DNA of 64,000 nucleotides from Mycobacterium sp. (GTDB lineage: Bacteria > Actinomycetota > Actinomycetes > Mycobacteriales > Mycobacteriaceae). Under the pieces are notes generated by a model. The model saw only the letters and a program-made list of their open reading frames with translations. It searched no databases and was not told where the DNA came from. Shown here one piece after another: positions 36,223 through 45,400 of this stretch (positions are counted from its first letter, which is position 1; every line of letters starts with the position of its first letter). The stretch spans positions 81,140-145,139 of the forward strand of contig NZ_JAFBAR010000004.1 in NCBI RefSeq assembly GCF_019247635.1, given 5' to 3'. Position numbers and translations under genes: made by a program.

Positions 36223-39200
36223 TCAGGTCCCCAGTTGGGCCAGCACGTCGTTGATGGACGCTCCGCCCAACAGATCCGCGACCTCCAGCTCATGACCGAA
36301 CTCGATCTTGATGCGTCGGCGTAACTCCAAGGCCTGCAGCGAATCCAATCCAATCGCCACCAACGGGATGTCCGCATCGATCGTTTCGACGCGGTCGACC
36401 CCGATGGCTTGGGCGAGCAGCTTCATCAGCCGTTGCTCGATAGCGTGTTCCGCGCCGGGGGCTGGTGTTTCGGGGATCATCGCGTCGGGCGCACTGAGCT
36501 GCGACACCAGCGAGTCGCGGCCGCAGGTTTCCAGCACCGACCGGGCGCGGCCCAAATCGAACGCCACGACGCCGGCAGTAGCGGGAAGCGAGCCCAATCC
36601 CAGCGCGAGCGCATCACCGGCAGACATGGGCAGCAAGCCCGTCACCGCCAGCTGCGCGGTACCCGCGGCATCGGGATCAAAGGTGACGGTCCACTGTCCC
36701 CACTGCACGGAGACACAGTCCAGCCCCTCGGCCCGGAGGCGTTGTGCCATGGCGTCGAGCATGCGATTGGCCGCGGCGTAGACAATCAGGCCGCGACCGC
36801 CGACGGTCGCCGCGATCGACGAGCACAGCACGACATGGCAGTTGTTGGTCCGCGGAAAGGCTCCTAGCACCCGCCAGATACCGACCACCTTGGCGCGCAA
36901 CGCCTGATCGACTCTATCGACGGTCAGGTCTGCCAGCTCACTGCCCGAATACTGTACGGCGGCATGGATTATCAGGTCCGCGGGTGCGTCCTGGTGTCGC
37001 TGCGCCAACAGTGACACCGCCCCGTGGTCTCCCACGTCGCACTGGGCGACGGCGATTTGCGTCGTTGTGGCCGAACGGATCTGGCGGAGCCGGTCCGCGA
37101 CCGTAATCTCACCCGATCGGCTGACCAGCGTGATGCGCCGGGCGCCGCGGCGCGCGAAGTGCTCGCAGAATTCGAGCCCCACATTGCCCGTACCGCCGAT
37201 GATGAGCACGTGCTCCGGCACGCCAGCGTCCGGCTGCGTGCCCTTGACTTCGACGACGCGCTTGGCATAGAGCCCGCCGCCGCGCAGCGCGAGCTCGGAC
37301 TCCTCGGCGGTGTGCAGCGCGGTGAGGATCGAGATTGCCGTTTCTGGGCCGCATGGTGCCGCCGGACCGGCCGGCAGATCGAGATGACGGAATCGCATGC
37401 CGGGGTGCTCGGCGCCGATGCAGCGGAAGCCGGCGCTAGCCGCCGCGTGCACCAAATCCGGCGGCGCGTCCTCGGCAATCACCGCTTCACCACCGGTCGT
37501 CACCAGCCAGCAGTCGCTGACCGGCCCGGGCCCCGGCCACCACGCGTGCTCGCCGAAGAACGTCGCGACCTCAGCCGCGGCGGCGGAGTCGTCCGGTTGC
37601 GCGGACGGCGGCACCAGTATCACGAACGTGTCGGGATCGGCTGCAGCGTCGGGAATTTGGGGATCGGCCAGCCGGACCGTGGCGCCGATGTTCCCAGCGG
37701 CCGCGCCCAGTGCGCTGACCAAGTCTGCGCAGGCTCCGGTGTGATCGATGATCCCGATCTCGCGCGGAGACACGAGCGAGCGGTGCGGCAACCGCACCCA
37801 CTCCTCGGCCAGCAGGCGCGGCCGGGCCGCCGTCGCCGGCGTCACGGACGGCGTCGCGCGGGCCGGCTGCGGCAAGTCTTCCTCGTAGGGCAGCCACAGC
37901 TTGGTTTCGTTCATCAGGGTATTGGGGAAGTCGCGCAACGGCAGTGGACTGAGGCCGTCGGCCTCGGTGCGCAGGCAGTCCCACGGGTAGTTCAGATCGT
38001 GTAGCGCCAGTTGCGCTAGATTGCGGGTGAATTCGCTCAGGTCGGTCGCCGTCCGCTCGGACGTGCCGACCACCACCGTGGTGCGCTCCTCGTCGTGGTC
38101 CGACAGGGCGGCGAGGTTCTCGTGAATCGCCAACTGCAGCGTCGGATGTTCGGCCAGCTCCACGAAGGTGTCGACGCCGAGCGGCCTCGCGGCCGCGATC
38201 GCCTTGTCGAATCGAACGGTATTGCGCAGGTTCCAGAACCAGTACTCGTCGACCGGCAGTTCCTGCGTGATCGGACGGCCGAGAGTGGCGCCGAGGCACG
38301 CGATGTCGGTGTCCAGGAACTTCGGATTCTGCAGCTCGCGTTGCGTGGCGACCCGGACCTTGGTGGCGAGTTCGTTGATCAGGCTGGTGTGCGCGGGATA
38401 TTGGACGCGAATGATGCGAGCGAAGGCACCGCGCTCGGTGAGCCTGTCCACGATGCCCTGCACCGTTTCGCGCTCACCCGAGATCCCCGTCATAGTGGGC
38501 GAATTGACCACCGACAGCTGGGCCCATCCCGAACTGCATGCCAACAGGTCCTCACAGGTGTCGCGGTCGGCGGCCACGACCGCCATGGCATAGTCGCCGG
38601 AACCCAACCCGTCGGCGGCACCCGCGCGGATTCCGACAACGCGGACCGCGTCGGCCAACGTGATCGTGCCGGAGATGTAGGCCGCCGCGATCTCACCCTG
38701 GCTGTGCCCGATGGTGACCGCCGGTGTGATGCCGAACGACCGCCACAGCGCCGCCAGCGCGGCCATCTGGGTGAACAACGCGGGCTGCACGGTGCGCGCA
38801 TCGTCGTGGGCCGGAAGATGCTCGTCGAGAAGGTAATTCAGCGGCGACGTGCCGAACTGCGTGTCGAAGGCCTCCGCGCAGCGCTCCGCCTCGGCCTTGA
38901 ACGCGGGGACCGCCTGGTAGAACAGCAGGCCCATCCCCGGGCGCTGGCCGCCCTGACCGGGAAAGACGTAGGCGATCCGGCGGGGGACGGCGGGCGTACT
39001 CGTGGCGATCACCGAAGGATGTTCTGCGCCATCGACAATCGCCTGCAGGCAGCCGAGCAACTCGCTGCGATCAGTCACCATCGCCACGGCGCGGTGCCGG
39101 CGAGCTACCCTGGTGCGAAACAGCATTCCCGCGATCGTGTCCGGCGTCGCCTCTAAATGACTTGCCGCATAGGAGGACACGGCCGCAGCCTCGGCGCGCA

Positions 39201-39273
39201 GCAGGTCGGGGGTGTCGGAAGTCAACAGTACGGGGACGGTGCCATTCGGGAACCGGTAGGTGATACCCGACAC
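36223..39273 (-). CDS. mbtD: Polyketide synthase MbtD (AT-KR-ACP)
   Basis: A 1016-residue PKS subunit that works with MbtC. The acyltransferase domain has PGQGGQRPGMGLLFYQ and the active-site GHSQGEIAAAYISG (Ser ~191). The ketoreductase has the NADPH motif VLIIGGTGNVGLEFCEHFAR. The acyl carrier protein has AIGLDSLQALELR (Ser near residue 975). No ketosynthase is present because MbtC supplies it. GTG 39273 lies 4 bases after the mbtC stop, with GGGGAG in the mbtC end. Length and order match M. tuberculosis MbtD (~1000 residues). It should build the beta-hydroxy acid unit between the two lysines. Confidence 0.95.
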   Translation of the reverse strand: MSGITYRFPNGTVPVLLTSDTPDLLRAEAAAVSSYAASHLEATPDTIAGMLFRTRVARRHRAVAMVTDRSELLGCLQAIVDGAEHPSVIATSTPAVPRRIAYVFPGQGGQRPGMGLLFYQAVPAFKAEAERCAEAFDTQFGTSPLNYLLDEHLPAHDDARTVQPALFTQMAALAALWRSFGITPAVTIGHSQGEIAAAYISGTITLADAVRVVGIRAGAADGLGSGDYAMAVVAADRDTCEDLLACSSGWAQLSVVNSPTMTGISGERETVQGIVDRLTERGAFARIIRVQYPAHTSLINELATKVRVATQRELQNPKFLDTDIACLGATLGRPITQELPVDEYWFWNLRNTVRFDKAIAAARPLGVDTFVELAEHPTLQLAIHENLAALSDHDEERTTVVVGTSERTATDLSEFTRNLAQLALHDLNYPWDCLRTEADGLSPLPLRDFPNTLMNETKLWLPYEEDLPQPARATPSVTPATAARPRLLAEEWVRLPHRSLVSPREIGIIDHTGACADLVSALGAAAGNIGATVRLADPQIPDAAADPDTFVILVPPSAQPDDSAAAAEVATFFGEHAWWPGPGPVSDCWLVTTGGEAVIAEDAPPDLVHAAASAGFRCIGAEHPGMRFRHLDLPAGPAAPCGPETAISILTALHTAEESELALRGGGLYAKRVVEVKGTQPDAGVPEHVLIIGGTGNVGLEFCEHFARRGARRITLVSRSGEITVADRLRQIRSATTTQIAVAQCDVGDHGAVSLLAQRHQDAPADLIIHAAVQYSGSELADLTVDRVDQALRAKVVGIWRVLGAFPRTNNCHVVLCSSIAATVGGRGLIVYAAANRMLDAMAQRLRAEGLDCVSVQWGQWTVTFDPDAAGTAQLAVTGLLPMSAGDALALGLGSLPATAGVVAFDLGRARSVLETCGRDSLVSQLSAPDAMIPETPAPGAEHAIEQRLMKLLAQAIGVDRVETIDADIPLVAIGLDSLQALELRRRIKIEFGHELEVADLLGGASINDVLAQLGT

Positions 39274-39277
39274 GTGG

Positions 39278-40576
39278 TTACTCCCCGGCGCTCGCGGGCA
39301 TGGCGATGATCGCGTGGGCGTTGGCGCCCCCCGCGCCGAACGACGACGTCGCGCCGTAGCGGACGCCGTCCTTGGGCTCCCATTCGTGCAACTTGGTGGC
39401 CAGTCGCAGGCCGGTCAGATCCCAGTCCAGCTTCCTGGTGGGGTTGTCCGCGAACAGGGTTGGCGGGATGTAACCGTGTTGACCCGCGAGCAGCAGCTTG
39501 ATCACACCCAGGATCCCGGCGGCGGCTTGGGCGTGTCCGGCGTTCGACTTGACCGAGCCGAGCAGCGCTTCACTTCCGGCCGCGCCGTAGGTTTTGAACA
39601 GCGCCAGCAATTCCACGGGGTCGCCGGCAAGGGTCGCGGTCCCGTGCCCCTCGATCATCCCCACGTCGGCCGGGTCGATACCCGCCGCGTCGAGTGTCTT
39701 CTGCACCACCTGCTCCTGGGCGCGTACCCGGGGAACGAGGATGGGCTTGCCCTTCCCGTTGTGGTTGGTGCGCACCGCCAGGATGCGGCCGTAGACGCGG
39801 TGTCCGAGTTGCCGTGCTCGTGATTTCCGTTCGACGAGAACCATTCCCGCGCCCTCGCCCCAGACCGTGCCGCTGGCGTCGTCGGCGTATGCGCGGCAAT
39901 GCCCGTCGTCGGACAGCGCATGGAGTTTGGCGAACTCGTAGAAAGCCGTCGGCGTGCCCAGCACACAGACGGCGCCGGCCAACGCCCATTCACATTCGTC
40001 CATCTGCACCGAGTTGGCGGCCAACTGCAGCGCGGTCAGCGATGAGCCGCAGGCCGAATCGACACACATCGACGGGCCGGTCAGCCCCAGGCAGTGTGAG
40101 ATCCTGCCGGCGCCGCCGAGTTGTCCCATGCCTACGGTCCGGTGCCCGCTGTAGGCGTCGGCGAGCGCCGTGCGCGGGCCATACTCCGTCATCGACATTC
40201 CGACGAAGCAGCCACCGAATTCGCCCTCGACGGACGCGGGGTTGACCCCCGAGTTTTCCAGCGCCTTCCACGCGACCCGCATCGCAACGCGCTGCTGAGG
40301 GTGCATCACCAGGGCTTCGCGATGGGTGATGCCGAAGAAGGGCGGGTCGAAAGTCATTGCGCTGTCCATGAATCCGCCCGCGTCGCAGACGTGTCCCCAA
40401 CCTTCGAGCCGGGAAATCGAGAGCAGGTCGTCCACTGGCCAGCCGCGGTCGCGTGGGAAGGGGCTGATCAGCTCCCGGGACTCGGCCAGGGCCGTCCACA
40501 GGGCGTCGGGGCTTCCGATTCCGCCCGGCGCCTCGACCGCCATCCCGGCGATGACGACCGGGTCGTTCGACGTCAC
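39278..40576 (-). CDS. mbtC: Stand-alone ketosynthase MbtC
   Basis: A 432-residue beta-ketoacyl synthase, beginning VTSNDPVVIAGMAVEAPGG. The active-site Cys is at about residue 176 (MCVDSACGSSLTALQLA), with His in IEGHGTATLAGDP and in KSNAGHAQAAAG. The GTG is chosen because it overlaps the thioesterase stop (GTGA). It condenses the starter acyl group with the MbtD extender. If the starter is a long-chain acyl-CoA, as in Nocardia nocobactins, the lipid tail would sit here; that is an inference. Confidence 0.95.
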   Translation of the reverse strand: MTSNDPVVIAGMAVEAPGGIGSPDALWTALAESRELISPFPRDRGWPVDDLLSISRLEGWGHVCDAGGFMDSAMTFDPPFFGITHREALVMHPQQRVAMRVAWKALENSGVNPASVEGEFGGCFVGMSMTEYGPRTALADAYSGHRTVGMGQLGGAGRISHCLGLTGPSMCVDSACGSSLTALQLAANSVQMDECEWALAGAVCVLGTPTAFYEFAKLHALSDDGHCRAYADDASGTVWGEGAGMVLVERKSRARQLGHRVYGRILAVRTNHNGKGKPILVPRVRAQEQVVQKTLDAAGIDPADVGMIEGHGTATLAGDPVELLALFKTYGAAGSEALLGSVKSNAGHAQAAAGILGVIKLLLAGQHGYIPPTLFADNPTRKLDWDLTGLRLATKLHEWEPKDGVRYGATSSFGAGGANAHAIIAMPASAGE

Positions 40577-41343
40577 GCCGTCCGCTCGCGCTGCGCGGAC
40601 GACGCCACTACCTCCGCGATGGCCTCGAGTTGTTGGTTCAGGTAGAAGTGGCCGCCGTCGAACATCGTGACCTTGAGGGAGTCGGTGTGCTTGCCCCACC
40701 CGTAGAGGTCGCCGAGCGTGACGTACGGATCCTGGTCGCCGCCCATCGCGTGAATCGGGGCCGCCACCTTGACATCCTCGGTGCAGGAGTAGGCGTCGAA
40801 GGCCTTGAAGTCGGCCCTGACCACCGGCAGCGTCAGCCTCATCAGGTCGCGGTTGGTGAATACGTCCGTCTCGGTTCCCTCCAGGCGCGCGAGGTGATTG
40901 AGCAGTGCCTCGTCGTCGTCGGTGGGATGGGAGGGTTTGGCTGCGGCCAGGCACGGGGCAACGGCGGCGGAGACGTTGAGCTGACGCAGCTCGATTCCGG
41001 CTGCCTCGGCGAGCCTGGCGAACTCGAATGCGACCATCGCGCCCATGCTGTGACCGAACATCACGATCGGCTCCGCGCGGTGGTGCTCCGACATCGGGAA
41101 TTCAGCGAATGCCCCCGCGGCGATCTCCGACAGGCTGTCCAGCAACGCCATCGCCGCGCGGTCTTGGCGGCCCGGGTACTGGAAAACGATGACGTTGAAT
41201 GTCTTGCTGAGGACTTTCGAGAATTCGCGGTACGCCGAAGCACCCGCCCCGGCATGCGGAAAAACCAGCAGCGGGAGACTGTCGGGCAAATCCGGTTTGT
41301 GGAACTGCCTGATCCACCCCAGGTCGCGCGGCATGCGCTCCAC
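40573..41343 (-). CDS. Stand-alone type II thioesterase (counterpart of the MbtB C-terminal TE)
   Basis: A 256-residue alpha/beta-hydrolase: FPHAGAGASAYREFSKVL, nucleophile in FGHSMGAMVAFEFARLAE (Ser ~99), and the His motif FDGGHFYLNQ near the C-terminus. These stretches closely resemble the thioesterase that ends M. tuberculosis MbtB (HFDGGHFYLN is shared). Here MbtB has no such domain, so the function is either carried out in trans or replaced by editing activity. It heads the thioesterase-mbtC-mbtD operon and is divergent from the formyltransferase gene with an IdeR box between. GTG 41343 is used; ATG 41334 is possible. A nocobactin thioesterase or MbtT name may apply. Confidence 0.88.
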   Translation of the reverse strand: MERMPRDLGWIRQFHKPDLPDSLPLLVFPHAGAGASAYREFSKVLSKTFNVIVFQYPGRQDRAAMALLDSLSEIAAGAFAEFPMSEHHRAEPIVMFGHSMGAMVAFEFARLAEAAGIELRQLNVSAAVAPCLAAAKPSHPTDDDEALLNHLARLEGTETDVFTNRDLMRLTLPVVRADFKAFDAYSCTEDVKVAAPIHAMGGDQDPYVTLGDLYGWGKHTDSLKVTMFDGGHFYLNQQLEAIAEVVASSAQRERTA

Positions 41344-41396
41344 CTTTCGGCTACCTCTCGCTCGGGTCGCCGCGACAGCCGCGAGAGCCGCGCAAC

Positions 41397-41415
41397 TTAG
41401 CGAAGGCTAACATAA
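41397..41415. promoter_or_regulatory. IdeR box in the thioesterase / formyltransferase divergent promoter
   Basis: TTAGCGAAGGCTAACATAA matches the IdeR consensus at 15 of 19 positions, the best of the three boxes in the window. It lies 54 bases from the thioesterase start and 68 bases from the formyltransferase start, so iron would control both the thioesterase-mbtC-mbtD and formyltransferase-mbtE-mbtF-mbtB operons. Confidence 0.82.
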
Positions 41416-41482
41416 TCTGCTGGACCCGGGGATCGGTACCCGTAGCAGCTTCACCCAGCGAGGACTCGGAGGAATTCATCCC

Positions 41483-42427
41483 ATGCGCGTCGTGTCGTTC
41501 GGCTTCCAGACCTGGGGGTTCAAGACCCTGCAGGCGCTGATCGAGTTGGACCACGATGTCGTGCTCGCGGTCACCCATCCGGTCAGCGAACAGTCCTACA
41601 AGGCGATCTGGTCGGCGCCCGTGGAGCGGCTGGCGAGCGAACATGGCATTCCGGTGCATCTCACGGACCGGGTCGACGCCGAGACCATCGACCTGGTCAA
41701 GCGCGCCGAGCCCGACGTCATCGTCGTCAACAGCTGGTACACCTGGATGCCGCCGGAGCTGTACAACCTGCCGCCGCACGGCACGCTGAACCTGCACGAC
41801 TCCCTGCTGCCGAAGTTCACCGGGTTTTCCCCCGTCTTGTGGGCCCTGATCAGCGGCGAGACCGAGTTCGGGCTGACCATCCATCGGATGGACGACGGCC
41901 TGGACACCGGGGACATTCTGATCCAGCGTTCGCTGCCCATCGGTCCCACGGACACCGGCACCGAGCTGGTGCTGCGGGGGATGGAGCTGATTCCGGACGC
42001 GCTGCGGGATGCGTTGAGCGCGTTGGAGTCTGGGGCAGCGATCTGGCGGCCGCAGAACAAGGCCGAGCGCACCTACTTCCACAAGCGTTCGCAGCGCGAC
42101 AGTTTGATCGACTGGAGCTGGCCCGCCGAGGACCTCGAGCGTTTCGTGCGCGCGCTGTCCGATCCGTATCCGCGGCCTTTCACGTGCTATCGGGGCGAAC
42201 GGATCGAGGTGCTCGAGGCGCGGGTTTCCGAGGCCCGGTACGGCGGTACGCCCGGACGGGTCATCGTGCAGGAAGGTGGCGGCGCGGTGGTGTGCGGTCC
42301 CGAAGCGTTTCGCGGCGGCAACCGGGGTTTGGTGATCACCCGGCTGCGGGCCGCCGACGGGGCCGAGCGCGACGGGGACGAGTTCTTTGCCCACGGCGGC
42401 TACCTGGAGAGCAACGGAGCGCGGTGA
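41483..42427 (+). CDS. FxbA-like N-formyltransferase of the siderophore cluster
   Basis: A 314-residue 10-formyl-tetrahydrofolate-dependent formyltransferase. The catalytic Asn and His are in LNLHDSLLPKFTG (N103, H105) and the Asp in DDGLDTGDILIQ (D144); a C-terminal OB-like domain follows, as in methionyl-tRNA formyltransferase. It is not the housekeeping fmt: it heads an NRPS operon behind an IdeR box. The closest known role is FxbA, which formylates hydroxyornithine in M. smegmatis exochelin. Here it probably formylates N6-hydroxylysine. GGAGGAA precedes the ATG and its stop overlaps mbtE (GTGA). Classical M. tuberculosis mycobactin genes lack it. Confidence 0.88.
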   Translation: MRVVSFGFQTWGFKTLQALIELDHDVVLAVTHPVSEQSYKAIWSAPVERLASEHGIPVHLTDRVDAETIDLVKRAEPDVIVVNSWYTWMPPELYNLPPHGTLNLHDSLLPKFTGFSPVLWALISGETEFGLTIHRMDDGLDTGDILIQRSLPIGPTDTGTELVLRGMELIPDALRDALSALESGAAIWRPQNKAERTYFHKRSQRDSLIDWSWPAEDLERFVRALSDPYPRPFTCYRGERIEVLEARVSEARYGGTPGRVIVQEGGGAVVCGPEAFRGGNRGLVITRLRAADGAERDGDEFFAHGGYLESNGAR

Positions 42428-45400
42428 GCATGGCAGACGATGTCAGGACGTTGCAGGAACGGCGCCGTGAATTGCTGCGTCGACGGATCGCTGAAAGCGG
42501 CCTGGCCGCAGGGCAATCTGGTGAAAGGCGGAGTCTGCGTGCGGGTGAACGGTACCCGCTGTCGGCGGGCCAGCGCCGAATGTGGTTTCTGCAGACGATG
42601 GACTCGACCGACACCACGCTGAACATCTGCGTCGCCTACCAACTCACGGGAGCCCTGGACGAGGCCCGGTTGCGTGCGGCCTTCCATGACGTCGTTGCGC
42701 GCCACGCGATTCTACGCACTACCTACGGGGTGGACACCGAGGGCGAACCATACCAGGTGTGCTACGATCCGGTCGAGATCGATTGGTGCGTAGTCGATTT
42801 AGCCGACAGCCAAATCGAGGACGTGGCGCGGCACGAGTTCGGCAGAACATTCGATCTCGAAGCCGACCTGCCGCTGCGGGGAAGGCTGATACGCACCGGC
42901 GCAGGCGAATTCGTGCTGTTGCTCGTGGTGCACCACATCTGTTGGGACGACGACTCGTGGGCCGTGTTCGCCGACGAGCTCAGCGCCGCGTACAACGGTC
43001 GCCGACCGAGCGGTGCGCCGCCGCAGTATGTCGCCGTCGAGGTCCTGGAAACATTGGGTGCCCCAGCCGAACCCACCATGTCCGACGTCGGCTACTGGGC
43101 GGAGACGTTGCGGCCGTCGCCAGAACCATTGCAGCTTCCCGGATCGGCCGCAGCACGCCCCTCCCGGGCGGCGCAACGCCGGACCCGGACGCTGCCGGCC
43201 GAGCTGGTCGCCCGAGTCGAGGAGTGTGCACGCGAGCACTCCGCCTCGCCGTTCATGGTTTTGCTGGCTGCCTTCGGTGTGCTCGTGCGCCGCTATACCG
43301 GCGCAACGGATTTCCTGATCTCGGTTCCGGTCACCGGGCGCCGGGCCGCCGCCGAGGGTGCCATCGGGTATTTCGGCAACACACTGCTGGTGCGGATGAC
43401 CGCGGGCTCGCACGACACGTTCGACTCGTTCGTCGACGCGGTGCGTGAAACCTGTTTGGCCGGCTTTGCCCACCAGTCCGTCGGCATCGATCGGGTGGTG
43501 CGTGAAGTGAACCCGGAGCGTATGGGCCATGACGGCATGGCCCAGCTTGTCCGGCTTGGCTTCAGCATGCGCAAGAGCGCGGGCGGATTCGCATTGGACG
43601 GCGTCACGGTGCGACAACTCGGGTTGGGCGCGGTCACCGCGCACCTGCCGCTCTCCCTTGCGGTCGTGCTCGATCCGGACGGTGCGTTCGTCGAGTTCGA
43701 GTTCCAAACCGACGTGCTGGACGGTGCGCTGGTTGACCAGATGCTGGCGCACTACGTGCAGTTGTTGGACCACGCGCTGGCGCAGCCGCAACGGCGTCTC
43801 ACCAGTCTGGACCTGCTGGGCCCGGGCGAGCGAGATGCCGTATTGGCGCAATCGCATGGTGAACTCGTCCCGACGTCGGCCACCACGATGGTCGCGGTGC
43901 TCGAAGCGGCGGCTGGCCGCACTCCGGATGCGGTCGCGCTGGTTTCCGAGCAGGCCGAGCTGACCTACGCCGAGTTGCATCGCCGCGCTAATCGGTTGGC
44001 GCGCTGGCTGATCGGGCGGGGGTTCGGCCCCGACGACATCGTCGGCCTGCGCATGACTACGTCGGTCGAGTTTCTCGTCGCGATGCTCGGCGTGCTGAAG
44101 GCCGGCGCGGCCTACCTGCCGATCGACCCGGCCTACCCGGAGGAGCGCATCGAATACCTCGTCACCGACGCCCGCCCGCAAGCGGTTTTCGGTCTGCAGG
44201 ATCTCGAGGCCGCAGAACGCGACGCCGCATCGTTGTCGGACACCCAGATCGGCGACTGCGACCGCCGAAGCCCTTTGCTTCCCGAGCATCTGGCGTATGT
44301 CATCTACACGTCGGGCTCCACCGGCCAGCCCAAGGGCGTGGCCGTCGCGCACCACGCGATCGCCGAGCACATCGACGGTTTTATCGCCGAGTGGAGCATG
44401 ACCGCGCAGGACCGGTTGTTGCAATCGTCGTCGGTGAGCTTCGATGCATCTCTGCTGGACATCTTCGTCACGCTGTCGCTCGGCGCGCGGTTGATCGTTC
44501 CCAAACCGGATGCGTTCAGCGATATTCCGTATGTCGCCGATCTGATCAGCCGGCACGGAGTGACCGTGCTGCACATGGTGCCCTCCATGCTCAGCACCCT
44601 GCTGCTGCTCCCACAGGTCAGCCAATGGCGGCAGTTGCGCCACGTGCCGGTCGGCGGGGAAGCGCTGCGCGGCGAAGTGGCCGACGAGTTCGCGGGCTAC
44701 TTCGACGCCGAGTTGCGCAATCACTACGGCCCGACCGAGGCCGTGGTGTGCTCGACGCATATGCCGGTGGCCGGGTCACACGGGGCGCGGGTGGTGCCCA
44801 TCGGCGTGCCGAACCGCAACGTCTACGCGTACGTGCTTGACGAGGAGTTGCAACCGGTGCCCGCGGAGGTCATCGGTGAGCTGTATCTCGGCGGTGCCCA
44901 ACTCGCGCGCGGCTACCTCGGCCGTCCCGCACTGACCGCGCTGCGCTTCGTCGCCGACCCATTCAACCCCGGTGCGCGGCTGTACCGAACGGGAGACCTG
45001 GTCCGCCGCAACGTCTCCGGTGCGCTGGAGTTCGTCGGACGGGCCGACGAGCAGGTCAAAGTCCGCGGCTTCCGCATCGAACTCGGCGAGGTCGAGTCCG
45101 TGATCGCGACGCATCCAGCGGTGCGGCACTGCCTCGTCGTCACCGAAGAGACCGGGGCCGGACCCGCGCTCGCCGCATATCTGGTGCCGGTGGCTGACTT
45201 CGAGACCGTGGATCTCGACGAGGTCCGCGCGCACGCCGCGTCTGCGCTGCCGGAATACATGGTGCCCAGCGCGTTTGCGGTGATCCCCGAGATCCCGCTG
45301 ACCGTGAGCGGCAAATTGGACAAGCGGGCGTTGCCCGCACCGACTCCCGTCGCGGTGCGCGGCTACCGCGAGCCGACGACGACGGCCGAACGCCGGATGT

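Noticed and set aside
42799..44760. 653-codon open frame on the minus strand opposite mbtE
   Set aside because: Long antisense frames are common in GC-rich coding DNA; the translation is His/Gln/Arg-rich with no domain and is the shadow of mbtE.
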